Shown here: piece after piece, positions 33,987 to 42,761 of the stretch
Layout: every line of letters begins with the position of its first letter
Position numbering within the stretch: position 1 is the stretch's first letter
From: a virus
DNA: 64,000 bases
Direction: 5' to 3' (one strand)
Virus record (IMG/VR): IMGVR_UViG_3300034108_001154
Coordinates: 79,446 to 143,445 of that record
Position numbers and translations under genes: made by a program
The notes under the pieces: generated by a model
Databases searched by the model: none
Told to the model about the DNA's origin: nothing
Seen by the model: the letters and a program-made list of their open reading frames with translations, nothing else

Positions 33987-34736
33987 ATGGAAGATGTTAC
34001 AATTTTAATTCAGGGTAAAATTACCCAAGAAACCTATAATTTCTATGTTGAGGCCTATCCTCAATATCCAATTGTAATTTCAACTTGGTCTAATCATCAA
34101 TTAGACCTTTCTTATTTTCCTAATAATTTAACAATAGTTCAATCTCATTTACCTGAAAAATCAGGTGACCAGAATATGAACTATCAATTCATATCTACGT
34201 TAAATGGACTTAGTAATGTTAAAACTAAATATGTAATAAAATTTAGAGGAGATGAGTATTTTTCAAATATAAATACCATTAGTGAATCTATAAAAAGTAA
34301 CCCATCAAAGATATGGTCAGCACCTATATTTTTTAGACACCCATTACATTTCAAATATCATATATCAGACCACATCATTGGTGGTACAATCGAATCTCTT
34401 AAATTTATGTATAGTGCAGCTAAGTATGCATTTGATAATGAATTGATATTTCATGTAAAGGATGGGGTTAAACATAAATATTGGGAACCTGAAATCCATC
34501 TAACTCGTTCATTTTTAATGGCTAAGTATAAAACTGATTTGGTAAATGAAACCCCAGCAGAAATAATGTTTGAAAATTTTGATATATTAAAATTGGATAA
34601 ATTAAAACCATATAAAGTAATTGCAAATATATTTAAAACGCATTGGTATAGTGATTTTTCACCACATAATAATGAAAGTATAGAAAATATAAATGAATTA
34701 TTTGATGAAATATTGCCTTATAACAAATGGAAATGA
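33987..34736 (+). CDS. WavE-like glycosyltransferase
   Basis: 249 residues. ILIQGKITQETYNFYVEAYP and PIVISTWSN, then NYQFISTLNGL and KTKYVIKFRGDEYF match the WavE family ('vvvQGpi', 'ilSTW', 'Q...T..GL', 'kiRtDe'), associated with LPS core synthesis. First gene of a second glycan/small-molecule group. Confidence 0.72.
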   Translation: MEDVTILIQGKITQETYNFYVEAYPQYPIVISTWSNHQLDLSYFPNNLTIVQSHLPEKSGDQNMNYQFISTLNGLSNVKTKYVIKFRGDEYFSNINTISESIKSNPSKIWSAPIFFRHPLHFKYHISDHIIGGTIESLKFMYSAAKYAFDNELIFHVKDGVKHKYWEPEIHLTRSFLMAKYKTDLVNETPAEIMFENFDILKLDKLKPYKVIANIFKTHWYSDFSPHNNESIENINELFDEILPYNKWK

Positions 34737-35197
34737 TACTAATATCACATAGGGGAAATTTAGAAGGTAAATTAACGGATGTTGAAAATAGACCTGATTA
34801 TATAGATGAAGCACTTAATGCTGGATATGATGTTGAAATTGATGTGTGGATGATAGAAGGTGTTCTTTTATTAGGACATGATGAACCACAATATGGAATC
34901 TCACAACACTGGTTAAACGAAAGACATTCTAAGTTGTGGATACATTGTAAAAATGTAGAAGCAATAGAGTGGTTTAATATGATTGGTGGATTCAATTACT
35001 TTTGGCATGAAGAAGATACAATGACATTAACATCACATGGTTATATGTGGGTGTATCCAGGAAAACAACCTGTTAAAAATAGTATTGCAGTAATGCCTGA
35101 AATTCATAATGATGATATTTCAGAATGTAAAGGAGTTTGTTCGGATTATATAAAAAATTACAAAGATGAAAAAAGTAGTAGCGGGGATTTGTATTAA
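34733..35197 (+). CDS. Glycerophosphodiester phosphodiesterase-like protein
   Basis: 154 residues from the ATG at 34733, which overlaps the preceding stop (ATGA); 34727 is an alternative. ISHRGNLEG is the HRG catalytic start of GDPD enzymes, AGYDVEIDVWM is the E-x-D metal site and LLLGHDEP the second histidine motif. At half the usual length it is a minimal GDPD. It might hydrolyse glycerophosphodiesters or trim glycan-linked phosphodiesters. It overlaps the next gene by 32 bases. Confidence 0.78.
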   Translation: MILISHRGNLEGKLTDVENRPDYIDEALNAGYDVEIDVWMIEGVLLLGHDEPQYGISQHWLNERHSKLWIHCKNVEAIEWFNMIGGFNYFWHEEDTMTLTSHGYMWVYPGKQPVKNSIAVMPEIHNDDISECKGVCSDYIKNYKDEKSSSGDLY

Positions 35198-35552
35198 GTA
35201 TATTGATAACACACCATATGTGTTATTAGGATTGAAACCTGATGGGCATTGGGAATTTCCTGGTGGAAAGGTGGAAGTTGGTGAAATTGATAAACAAGCT
35301 CTTGAAAGGGAGTGGATAGAGGAATTAGATGCAATTGTTAAAGTTGGTGAATTTTATACCAGCGTACAAGAACATCCATATGATGTTTGGTTCTATAATG
35401 TAGAACTTACCAAAGATGATAATGATGGTAGTGGAGCAAAAGCAAAAGAACATATTGATGTAACTTGGTTTGATATTTCTAATTTGGATTCAATTCCAAT
35501 GGCATCTACAAACTATATAGTTGCTAACTTATTAATGCAAGATTATTTATAA
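35166..35552 (+). CDS. Nudix hydrolase
   Basis: 128 residues. The Nudix box is GKVEVGEIDKQALEREWIEE (G-x5-E-x7-R-E-x2-E-E), following WEFPGG. MutT-type length. Possible substrates are oxidised or damaged nucleotides, or NDP-sugars, given the glycan context. Confidence 0.9.
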   Translation: MKKVVAGICIKYIDNTPYVLLGLKPDGHWEFPGGKVEVGEIDKQALEREWIEELDAIVKVGEFYTSVQEHPYDVWFYNVELTKDDNDGSGAKAKEHIDVTWFDISNLDSIPMASTNYIVANLLMQDYL

Positions 35553-35872
35553 TGAAAGTAGATAAATTAAATGATTTTTTTAAAGGATGGGTAGTTGGAA
35601 ACTTCAACCCATCTCTTTTCAAAACGAACGATTTTGAGGTAGCTGTTAAGGAATATAAAACAGGGGATTATGAAGTAGCCCATTATCACAAAGTTGCAAC
35701 TGAAATAACAATTATAACACAAGGATTGGTTCGTATGAATGGTACTGTTTATACAAAGGGTGATGTAATTACAATCGAACCCGGTGAATCTACTGATTTT
35801 AAAGTTTTAGATAATACAACAACAACAGTTATTAAATTCCCTTGTGTAGAGGGTGATAAATATTTACTATGA
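35552..35872 (+). CDS. Cupin-domain protein
   Basis: 106 residues. HYHKVATEITIITQGLVRMN and GDVITIEPGESTDF are cupin motifs 1 and 2 (G-x5-HxH-x3-4-E and G-D-x4-P-G), with histidines and glutamate for metal binding. Some small cupins isomerise sugar nucleotides; others sense ligands. It overlaps both neighbours by 1-4 bases. Confidence 0.82.
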   Translation: MKVDKLNDFFKGWVVGNFNPSLFKTNDFEVAVKEYKTGDYEVAHYHKVATEITIITQGLVRMNGTVYTKGDVITIEPGESTDFKVLDNTTTTVIKFPCVEGDKYLL

Positions 35873-37362
35873 TAAATTACGTTTACATAAAAATACCAGC
35901 ATCCGATTTTGGGTTATTTGAAAATTTATTTCATGGCAAAAGAGCCAATGAATACAAAATACATTCAGCAGGACATAGTTGGAACTATCCTACTAAAATA
36001 AAAGGTTGGCAAGATTGGGATTACCCACAACAAACACCTAATATATTTAGAGATGTAGCTACATTTAAGTTAAGTCCAAATGATGTATTTATTACAACTA
36101 TTAGAAATCCATTTAATATTTTGGTAGATTATTATAAAGAAAACTGGGCTAATCTAAAGACTCATTATAATCTAGCTGATATAAATTCAGTTGATGATTT
36201 CCAAAAATTTGTGGATATCTATCTAAATAAATCTATTGTATTTCATGCACCCGCATTTCGTAACTCAATGTTTTCACAATTAAAGGATATCAATGGTAAT
36301 TGGTTATTTGATGATAATAGTATTATAATAAGGAGTGAATATATTAATGAGGATTTAGCTAAATTCTCAGAAACAATAAATTTACCAATATCGCTTGAAT
36401 TCACACAACCAAAGGTTGATAACGTTATAACATATAGAGATGACCAAATTGAGAGATTAACAAAATTATGGAAATCTGACTTGGATTATTTCGGATATTC
36501 ATTTAATAAATCAGAAATGAACACAAAAAAACAAACTAACAGTTTACATAAGCCAAAGATAGCATTGTGTTTCTCTGGTGAAATAAGAGATTTAGATAGA
36601 ACTAAGGAGTATTGGGGTGAATTGATTAAGAAGTATGACATTGATGTATATGGTTCATTCTGGGACACTTATAATACTGAATGTGGTGATACTATTGAAA
36701 ACTTTCATAGGATATACAATGTTAAGAAGGTGGAGGTTGAAAATTATAATTCATTTAATGAATCTACCTTATCTATTCTAAGAATTGGTATTGAACCACC
36801 AACTTCATTATTGTATTTTTTAAGAGATTCCTGTGTGAACTTTGGTACAATGAGTATGTGGTACAAAATTTGGAGAGCAAATTTATTAACAAAGGATTTG
36901 GGTATTGATTATGATATTGTAATAAGAGCTAGAACTGATACTTATTTTGATGATAATTTAGATATATCCATTAATGATATGTTAAATTTACCACATGGTA
37001 GGGTTAGGTTAAATAATCACGATAAATCGGAGGGTATATCGGACCTATTTGCATATGGTTCACCAAAGATGATGGATTATTATTCAACGTGCTATTTTTT
37101 CATAATGAATTATTTAACTGAAGGGTATTATTTGGTTCCACATGAGCATATGTTGCATATTCATATGAACAAAATAAACGTTCCAATTAGATTTATGGTT
37201 AATAACATAACAATCACAAGAACATCCAGAGGAACTGAGGATGAAGTATATTGTAATGGTGTTGATATAAATGAAGAGATTTTACAATCGGATTTTATGG
37301 AACTGGAACCACAAAAAGATTTATTCTACAAAGCAAATATTAAAGAAAAATTCAAAATATGA
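35869..37362 (+). CDS. Sulfotransferase-like domain fused to a glycosyltransferase-like module
   Basis: 497 residues. The N-terminal part (1-215) begins NYVYIKIPASDFGLFENLF, and has FITTIRNPFNILVDYYKENW, the 3'-phosphate-binding R-x-P region of sulfotransferases, then IIRSEYINEDLAKF. From about residue 227 a second module (IALCFSGEIRD, YDIVIRARTDTYF) is paralogous to the protein at 16775. The fusion suggests that a sugar is added and sulfated, or that a sulfated precursor is used. No PAPS-making enzyme with an intact P-loop is in the window. Confidence 0.65.
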   Translation: MINYVYIKIPASDFGLFENLFHGKRANEYKIHSAGHSWNYPTKIKGWQDWDYPQQTPNIFRDVATFKLSPNDVFITTIRNPFNILVDYYKENWANLKTHYNLADINSVDDFQKFVDIYLNKSIVFHAPAFRNSMFSQLKDINGNWLFDDNSIIIRSEYINEDLAKFSETINLPISLEFTQPKVDNVITYRDDQIERLTKLWKSDLDYFGYSFNKSEMNTKKQTNSLHKPKIALCFSGEIRDLDRTKEYWGELIKKYDIDVYGSFWDTYNTECGDTIENFHRIYNVKKVEVENYNSFNESTLSILRIGIEPPTSLLYFLRDSCVNFGTMSMWYKIWRANLLTKDLGIDYDIVIRARTDTYFDDNLDISINDMLNLPHGRVRLNNHDKSEGISDLFAYGSPKMMDYYSTCYFFIMNYLTEGYYLVPHEHMLHIHMNKINVPIRFMVNNITITRTSRGTEDEVYCNGVDINEEILQSDFMELEPQKDLFYKANIKEKFKI

Positions 37363-38045
37363 AAAAGTTTATTTTTATAACCATTTCCGTAGTATTACTA
37401 CCAATATTTGGATATTCTCAAACCAAATTGGACTCACTTGATTTTGATAAGTACATACATTCAATTACAGGTAGGTTTTCAACTAAATACCATTCAACCA
37501 TTGATACCACCAGAGGTGATGTATTAGTAAGGACTGTAGAGTATGATACACATGATGAAGCGACTCTAATCTATACTCAGCAAGGTGAACTAATTGAGGG
37601 TAAGTACTATCCATATAGACAACGTATATACGCAATATACCAAATTGATGATTATTACATTGGTTTAAACATATTCTCAATACCAAATGAAGTTGATTTT
37701 TGGAATGTACTAACTGATACCAAAGTTGCGTCTGGTAAGTTTAATTTAGATGATATAACATTTAAAGTTGATACCAACAAACTAAAGGCACTTGCCATCT
37801 ATGACCTACCATATAAAGTGGGGTGTGATATAAAGATATACAAAGATAACTTAGGGGCATTTAGAGGTAGTACCAATGAATCGGATTGTAAAGGCTCATT
37901 TAAGGGAGCAACCTACACTACAACTGAGTTTGTAATATACCAACACGAAGTTATTAGTTGGGAGAGGGGTTGGGATGATTCTGGAACTCAAATATGGGGG
38001 CCAAAAACAGGTCCATATATCTACTCAAAAGTTGCAAATCACTAA
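37359..38045 (+). CDS. Exported CpeT/CpcT-like protein
   Basis: 228 residues. A signal peptide (MKKFIFITISVVLLPIFGYS, then Q) is followed by a CpcT/CpeT-type domain: LTG-x-FS-like ITGRFSTKY, YYPYRQRIYAIY, VGCDIKIYKDNLGAFRGST, then FVIYQHEVISWERGWD and TQIWGPKTGPYIY. The order and spacing match chromophore lyases that attach bilins to phycobiliproteins in cyanobacteria; related exported proteins occur in Bacteroidota. Here it would act in the periplasm or be secreted. Together with the heme oxygenase and bilin reductase at 58 kb it raises the question of bilin handling. It overlaps the preceding stop by four bases. Confidence 0.8.
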   Translation: MKKFIFITISVVLLPIFGYSQTKLDSLDFDKYIHSITGRFSTKYHSTIDTTRGDVLVRTVEYDTHDEATLIYTQQGELIEGKYYPYRQRIYAIYQIDDYYIGLNIFSIPNEVDFWNVLTDTKVASGKFNLDDITFKVDTNKLKALAIYDLPYKVGCDIKIYKDNLGAFRGSTNESDCKGSFKGATYTTTEFVIYQHEVISWERGWDDSGTQIWGPKTGPYIYSKVANH

Positions 38046-38058
38046 TTTTTCAAATATC

Positions 38059-38068
38059 TTATATTTAA
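38059..38068 (+). promoter_or_regulatory. Candidate late promoter (TATATTTA motif)
   Basis: TTATATTTAA, 25 nt upstream of the small gene at 38093. Confidence 0.4.
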
Positions 38069-38092
38069 ACCCATATAAATAAAAACATTATT

Positions 38093-38251
38093 ATGGATAT
38101 AAGTGAAAGAATTCAAGATATTATTGATGGTTTAGAGGAGGCAATATCATATGAAGAGTGGAAACAGGTAGAGGATGCTAGAAAAGAGTTATTATTTCTA
38201 TTAGCAGACTTAGATTCAGATTTTCCATCTACATTTGAGGAAGATTTTTAA
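38093..38251 (+). CDS. Small acidic hypothetical protein
   Basis: 52 residues, MDISERIQDIIDGLEEAISY onward, predicted as two acidic helices. Its own late-type motif and the absence of any other frame support it. Function unknown. Confidence 0.55.
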   Translation: MDISERIQDIIDGLEEAISYEEWKQVEDARKELLFLLADLDSDFPSTFEEDF

Positions 38252-38276
38252 GAAAATCGTAAGATTTTTAAGAAAA
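38241..38276 (+). repeat. 16-bp direct repeat, period 20
   Basis: AAGATTTTTAAGAAAA occurs at 38241 and again at 38261, across the stop codon of the small gene and just upstream of a promoter. Confidence 0.7.
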
Positions 38277-38278
38277 CC

Positions 38279-38310
38279 CTTGTTTATATCAAATATTATT
38301 CGTATATTAG
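38279..38310 (+). promoter_or_regulatory. Bacteroidota-type promoter, TATATTAG variant
   Basis: CTTG at 38279-38282, 20-nt spacer, TATATTAG at 38303-38310. The spacer and leader (ACAGGTAATTGAGAGAG) are nearly identical to the promoter at 41066. Confidence 0.72.
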
Positions 38311-38349
38311 ACAGGTAATTGAGAGAGTAATTAATCAAACCCCTAATAT

Positions 38350-38490
38350 ATGAAACCAAAAAACACCCTTCCAACCCACAGACGATTGTTAATCGAGTCG
38401 ATGGAACTACTTTTTAGTGGTAAAAAAACCAAAGCTAAAAAGACACTAAAACAAGCCAAATTAGAGATTGATAAATTTTATCAAAAATAA
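38350..38490 (+). CDS. Small basic hypothetical protein
   Basis: 46 residues, starting MKPKNTLPTHRRLLIESMEL and ending in a Lys-rich helix (AKKTLKQAKLEIDKFYQK). It follows a promoter and the conserved AAACCCCTAA leader. Confidence 0.55.
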   Translation: MKPKNTLPTHRRLLIESMELLFSGKKTKAKKTLKQAKLEIDKFYQK

Positions 38491-38501
38491 CTTCAATTTT
38501 A

Positions 38502-38533
38502 TTTGGATATCTCAGGTATTTGTCGTATATTTG
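38502..38533 (+). promoter_or_regulatory. Bacteroidota-type promoter
   Basis: TTTG at 38502-38505, 20-nt spacer, TATATTTG at 38526-38533, then the conserved AAGAGATAAATTAA...AAAACCCTAAAA leader before 38575. Confidence 0.8.
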
Positions 38534-38574
38534 AGTATAAGATTAAGAGATAAATTAATTAAAACCCTAAAAAT

Positions 38575-40692
38575 ATGAGTAAATTTAAAAAGTACGGAAA
38601 TTCTTCTTATTGGTTAAAGGACTGGGAAGATGATGACATCATTGTTAATCAAATGAATGATGTGGAACGTAAATCACATGACCTTTACAAATTAGCCGCT
38701 TCTAAACGAGCTATCTCCAACTTCGTTAATATCGTTACCAACGATTCAATTCCTGTTAAATTTAGTACACGTGGTGATTCCTATACCGATGGTAAGACTG
38801 TGGTAATTGGTTCACAAATCGTAGACCCTAAGGATTTTGATGTGGCTGTTGGATTAGCATTGCACGAAGGTTCTCACATTAAACTTTCAGATTTTAAAAC
38901 ATTAGGTGATATTTACAATTTGGTTCCATCTCATATTAAAGATGGGGCAATCAAAAAAGGTATTACTAATCCAATTTCAACTATCAAAGATATTTGGAAT
39001 GTGGTTGAGGACCGTAGAATTGATTACTACGTTTTTACCTCCGCTCCGGGTTATAGAGATTACTATCGTTCAATGTACGATAAATACTTTAATGACCCAT
39101 TAATTGATAAGGGATTAACTTCAGATGAATATACTGAATCAACAATTGATTCTTATATGTTCCGAATCATTAACATTCACAACAAAAATACAAACCTTAA
39201 CGCTTTACCGGGTTTCACCGAAATCTATAAAACAATTGGTTTAGGTACTATTAACCGATTGAAATCTACCTTAGATACATTTAATGTGGCTATGGAAGTT
39301 TTTCAAATTATTCTAAATAACTTACCATCATTATCTGATGGTGAAGGTGAGGGTACTGGTGGACAGGGTGATTCTGAAGAAAATCAAAATCAAAATGGAA
39401 ATGGTAATGGTAGTTCAAATGAATCACGTGAAATGAGTGATTCTGAATTTGATGATTTAATGGATTCATTGGATGGTTCATCTCCAATGACGGGTGATAT
39501 GGATAGTAAACCAACTGGTGGTTCTTCTATGGAAATTGAAATGCCTGAAGGTGTTGAGCGTGGTGAAGCAACTGAATCAACTGAAGGTGGTAAGGAATCA
39601 AATAAATTAACTCTTAGTGATAACCAAAAAAACCTCCTTAAAAAGAAAATTCAAAAGCAGAAAGAGTTTATGAGAGGTGAAATTCGTAAAAAATCTATCA
39701 CTCGAACTGAAGCAAATAATGTTAACGCAATTGAGGAAAGTGGTTCAGAAATTACTTCAGTTGGTGCTGGTGTTAATGATGGTTGGGGTAACTCTCGAAA
39801 GGGTACAACTTGTATAGTAGTTAAGAAACTTACCAAATCATTATTTGAAAATCAAATGTTCCCAATGACTGATAACAATTGGTACAAACCTGAAGAGACT
39901 GGATTGATTAAAATGCATTATGAGACTGAAGTTCAAAATGGAATTCGAATTGGAACTATATTAGGAAAGAAACTTCAGGTTAGAGGTGAGGACCGTTCTA
40001 CGGTGTTCAATCGCCAAAAGAATGGTAGTATTGATAAACGAATGATTTCATCATTAGGATTTGGTAATGAAAATGTGTTCCAATATATGGAAACCGATTC
40101 TTACAAAAAAGCTAACCTACATATCTCAATTGATGCTAGTGGTTCAATGGGTGGTTCTAAATGGGTTAATACCTTAACCAATGTGGTTGCACTTTGTAAA
40201 GCAGTTGATATGATTCAAAACCTATCAATTCAGGTTTCATTCAGAACTACACATGGTAATTCACCATATGTGGTTATGGCTTACGATTCTCGTATTGATA
40301 AGTTCTCAAAGGTAAAACAAATGTTTCCGGCACTTAGAGCTGGTGGTACTACTCCTGAGGGATTATGTTTTGAGGCAATTATGAAGAATTTCTTAGGTTC
40401 TAATAACGATATGGATTCTTACTTCCTAAACATCTCAGATGGTGAACCTTACTTTGAAGGTGGTTCTTTCCGATATAGTGGTGAACCGGCATTCGAACAC
40501 ACTCGTAAAATGGTTAAACAAATCGAAGGAATGGGAATTAAAACTCTTTCTTACTTTGTAGATGAGTGGTCAAATACAACCGAACCATCTCGAGGATTTA
40601 AGAAGATGTATGGTAAGGGAGCTAAGAAAATCGATGTAACAAATGTGGCTCAAATAACTAAAACAATAAATGAGTTGTTCTTAACAAAATAA
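38575..40692 (+). CDS. VWA-domain protein with HExxH motif (CobT-like)
   Basis: 705 residues. The N-terminal half has ALHEGSHIKLSDF (HEGSH at 97-101), a metallopeptidase-like motif. The middle (about 250-370) is acidic and low-complexity, rich in Gly, Ser, Asn, Glu. The C-terminal VWA domain has the MIDAS motif DASGSMG (520-526) with later T (GGTTPEG) and D (NISDGEPYF) positions. This matches CobT-type partners of MoxR/CobS AAA+ ATPases, and such an ATPase is encoded 450 bases downstream. Known pairs remodel or insert metal into protein targets; the phage target is unknown. Confidence 0.85.
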   Translation: MSKFKKYGNSSYWLKDWEDDDIIVNQMNDVERKSHDLYKLAASKRAISNFVNIVTNDSIPVKFSTRGDSYTDGKTVVIGSQIVDPKDFDVAVGLALHEGSHIKLSDFKTLGDIYNLVPSHIKDGAIKKGITNPISTIKDIWNVVEDRRIDYYVFTSAPGYRDYYRSMYDKYFNDPLIDKGLTSDEYTESTIDSYMFRIINIHNKNTNLNALPGFTEIYKTIGLGTINRLKSTLDTFNVAMEVFQIILNNLPSLSDGEGEGTGGQGDSEENQNQNGNGNGSSNESREMSDSEFDDLMDSLDGSSPMTGDMDSKPTGGSSMEIEMPEGVERGEATESTEGGKESNKLTLSDNQKNLLKKKIQKQKEFMRGEIRKKSITRTEANNVNAIEESGSEITSVGAGVNDGWGNSRKGTTCIVVKKLTKSLFENQMFPMTDNNWYKPEETGLIKMHYETEVQNGIRIGTILGKKLQVRGEDRSTVFNRQKNGSIDKRMISSLGFGNENVFQYMETDSYKKANLHISIDASGSMGGSKWVNTLTNVVALCKAVDMIQNLSIQVSFRTTHGNSPYVVMAYDSRIDKFSKVKQMFPALRAGGTTPEGLCFEAIMKNFLGSNNDMDSYFLNISDGEPYFEGGSFRYSGEPAFEHTRKMVKQIEGMGIKTLSYFVDEWSNTTEPSRGFKKMYGKGAKKIDVTNVAQITKTINELFLTK

Positions 40693-40730
40693 TTCAAATT
40701 GTTAATAACTTTATTGAAAATAATTAGAAA

Positions 40731-40758
40731 AAGGCTTGTTTATCTCAAGTCTTTTTTG
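40731..40758 (+). terminator. Intrinsic terminator overlapping a promoter
   Basis: AAGGCTTG (40731-40738) pairs with CAAGTCTT (40746-40753) with one G-T wobble, loop of 7, then T6. It lies inside the spacer of the next promoter. Confidence 0.72.
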
Positions 40759-40766
40759 TATATTTG
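40735..40766 (+). promoter_or_regulatory. Bacteroidota-type promoter overlapping a terminator
   Basis: CTTG at 40735-40738, 20-nt spacer, TATATTTG at 40759-40766, with the GAGTATAAGATTGATAGATAG leader variant and ACCCCTAAA before 40815. Confidence 0.78.
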
Positions 40767-40814
40767 AGTATAAGATTGATAGATAGATTAAATCACTTAA
40801 AAAACCCCTAAATT

Positions 40815-41039
40815 ATGGCTAAAAGTAAAAAAACGATTGAAGTTAGTACTATGTTGGATTGGGCTAATGAACAACTAAAACGAACCGATGAGTTCGCTAC
40901 AGTGGCATTTAAGGCTGGCATTGCCACCACCATTGAAAGAATCCTATTCAATACCAATAATTACAAAGGATTTGGGTTTATAGACAACGCAGATTCGGAT
41001 ACTGGTACATTAGGTTATTATAGTCGATTTTATTATTAA
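40815..41039 (+). CDS. Hypothetical phage protein
   Basis: 74 residues. EVSTMLDWANEQLKRTDEFA and NTNNYKGFGFIDN then GYYSRFYY; I recall this wording from other phage small proteins but know no function. It lies between the VWA and AAA+ genes with its own promoter. Confidence 0.65.
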   Translation: MAKSKKTIEVSTMLDWANEQLKRTDEFATVAFKAGIATTIERILFNTNNYKGFGFIDNADSDTGTLGYYSRFYY

Positions 41040-41065
41040 AAAAAGCAAAAATAATTGGCAAAAAG

Positions 41066-41097
41066 CTTGTTTATATCAGAAATTGTTCGTATATTAG
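41066..41097 (+). promoter_or_regulatory. Bacteroidota-type promoter, TATATTAG variant
   Basis: CTTG at 41066-41069, 20-nt spacer, TATATTAG at 41090-41097; near-copy of the promoter at 38279 including the downstream leader. Confidence 0.75.
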
Positions 41098-41144
41098 ACA
41101 GGTAATTGAGAGAGTAATTAATTAAAACCCTAAAATAAATAAAA

Positions 41145-42353
41145 ATGAAAGATTTAAAAATTGGATTCGTAGGAAATGAGGTTTACAAAGTAGAAGCTTT
41201 TGGTAACTCATTTAAGTTAATTGACACTAAAGGTCAAAAAGTTGGTACAATGGGTATCGGAACCGGTACTCGTAAAGATGCATTTGAGCAGGGATTGGCT
41301 CTTCAGGCATTCGTTCAAAAGAATGGTAAGAAGGTTTTCCGAAAAGTGGGAATGGAAGTTTATAATAACTTAGTTTCCCCAATGAATACCGATAATGGTG
41401 GTGTTCAATTTGAAGATAAAGGTGACCATAACGCAATCAAAGATTTCATTCACAATAGTTCAATTGATTTGAAACCAATTGAATTGGTGATGACACCTCT
41501 AAAGTGGAAATACTTAGTTCGTTCAGCTGTTAGAGCTAAAAACATTATGATGACTGGACCTGCTGGTTGTGGTAAAACAATGGCAGCTAAAGCATTGGTT
41601 AAAGCACTTGACCGACCTGATTTCTACTTCAACTTAGGAGCAACGCAAGACCCTCGTGCTACTTTGATTGGTAATACTCACTTTGATAAAAACAAAGGAA
41701 CTTTCTTCGCTGAATCGGCATTCGTTAAAGCAATTAAAACTCCAAACGCTGTGATTCTATTAGATGAGTTGAGTAGAGCTCACCCTGATGCTTGGAACAT
41801 TTTGATGACCGTTTTAGATGGTGGACAACGTTACTTACGTTTGGATGAGGCTGAAGGTTCACCAATTGTTAAAGTGGCTGAAGGTGTTACCTTTATCGCT
41901 ACCGCTAACATAGGTTCTGAATATACTTCGACTAGGGTAATCGATAGGGCTATCTTAGACCGTTTCGTAACTATCGAAATGGATGTTCTAAATGATGAGC
42001 AGGAATTTGGATTGTTAAAGTTTATGTTCCCTGAGGTTAATGATTATGATTTGAAAGCAATCGCTGAAATCGCTCACCACACTCGAACTCAATCGATGAG
42101 TGATTCTGGTAAAGTTACCGCTATGGTATCGACGAGAGCTAGTGTTGAAATGGCTGGATTAATTTATGATGGATTCGATTTATTCGAATCAGCTGAAATT
42201 TCAATCTTCCCATTCTTCTCTAATGATGGTGGTGTAGATTCTGAAAGAACTTATGTGAAACAACTGGTTCAAAAATATGTTAAAGATACATCAGCAGAAG
42301 CTCTTTTTACCGAACAAAAAGAAGAGTTAGTAGATGAAATCCCAATGTTCTAA
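41145..42353 (+). CDS. MoxR/CobS-like AAA+ ATPase
   Basis: 402 residues. Walker A is GPAGCGKTMAAKAL (about 137-150), Walker B is VILLDELSRAHPDAWN, sensor 1 FIATANIGSEYTST, and the arginine-rich ILDRF follows. CobS-type ATPases are common in T4-like marine phages. N-terminal about 95 residues form a separate small domain (GNEVYKVEAFGNSFKLIDTK). It should work with the VWA protein at 38575 as a chelatase-like or remodelling pair. Promoters of the two genes share sequence, implying joint control. Confidence 0.9.
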   Translation: MKDLKIGFVGNEVYKVEAFGNSFKLIDTKGQKVGTMGIGTGTRKDAFEQGLALQAFVQKNGKKVFRKVGMEVYNNLVSPMNTDNGGVQFEDKGDHNAIKDFIHNSSIDLKPIELVMTPLKWKYLVRSAVRAKNIMMTGPAGCGKTMAAKALVKALDRPDFYFNLGATQDPRATLIGNTHFDKNKGTFFAESAFVKAIKTPNAVILLDELSRAHPDAWNILMTVLDGGQRYLRLDEAEGSPIVKVAEGVTFIATANIGSEYTSTRVIDRAILDRFVTIEMDVLNDEQEFGLLKFMFPEVNDYDLKAIAEIAHHTRTQSMSDSGKVTAMVSTRASVEMAGLIYDGFDLFESAEISIFPFFSNDGGVDSERTYVKQLVQKYVKDTSAEALFTEQKEELVDEIPMF

Positions 42354-42374
42354 GGTTAATCAATTATAAATGAG

Positions 42375-42395
42375 ATGGGGGGTAATACCCCCCTG
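42375..42395 (+). terminator. GC-rich hairpin after the AAA+ gene
   Basis: GGGGGG (42377-42382) TAATA CCCCCC (42388-42393), extendable by TA/TA in the loop. No T tract follows (an A tract does), so it may be a weak terminator or an mRNA stability element. Confidence 0.5.
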
Positions 42396-42425
42396 AATCT
42401 CTAAATTCAAAAAAAAAGATTAACT

Positions 42426-42761
42426 ATGAAAATACTCCAAACAATAGATTGGAAAATGCGAAAGTTCAATTTAAATATAAAATTACTTAATATATACATC
42501 AACGGACCTTATGAACAATGGGGTGTTGAAATTCTGAAAATAACAAAGGGATTGCATTCTTATTATTTATTTAAATTTTTATGTTTCTTACCAAATTACA
42601 CAAACCGATTTAGATTTAGATGGGAGGGTGATTTGTTCTTTTTAAGGAATACTTTAGCAAAGCAATTGGATGAGTTGCAAGACCACAAAGTATGGTCACC
42701 TCGAACATTCAATAAATTCCACAAAATAAAATACAATGTATTAAAATTCATATTACGATGA
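42426..42761 (+). CDS. Hypothetical protein
   Basis: 111 residues, rich in aromatic and basic residues (LHSYYLFKFLCFLPNYTNRF, then RFRWEGDLFFLRNTLAKQL). No known motif. It overlaps the ligase start by four bases. Confidence 0.65.
   Translation: MKILQTIDWKMRKFNLNIKLLNIYINGPYEQWGVEILKITKGLHSYYLFKFLCFLPNYTNRFRFRWEGDLFFLRNTLAKQLDELQDHKVWSPRTFNKFHKIKYNVLKFILR

Noticed and set aside
38074-38081. TATAAATA, the exact T4 late-promoter octamer
   Set aside because: It is only 11 nt before the ATG at 38093 and a single copy; the TATATTTA element upstream is the recurrent one. In AT-rich DNA one match is expected by chance.
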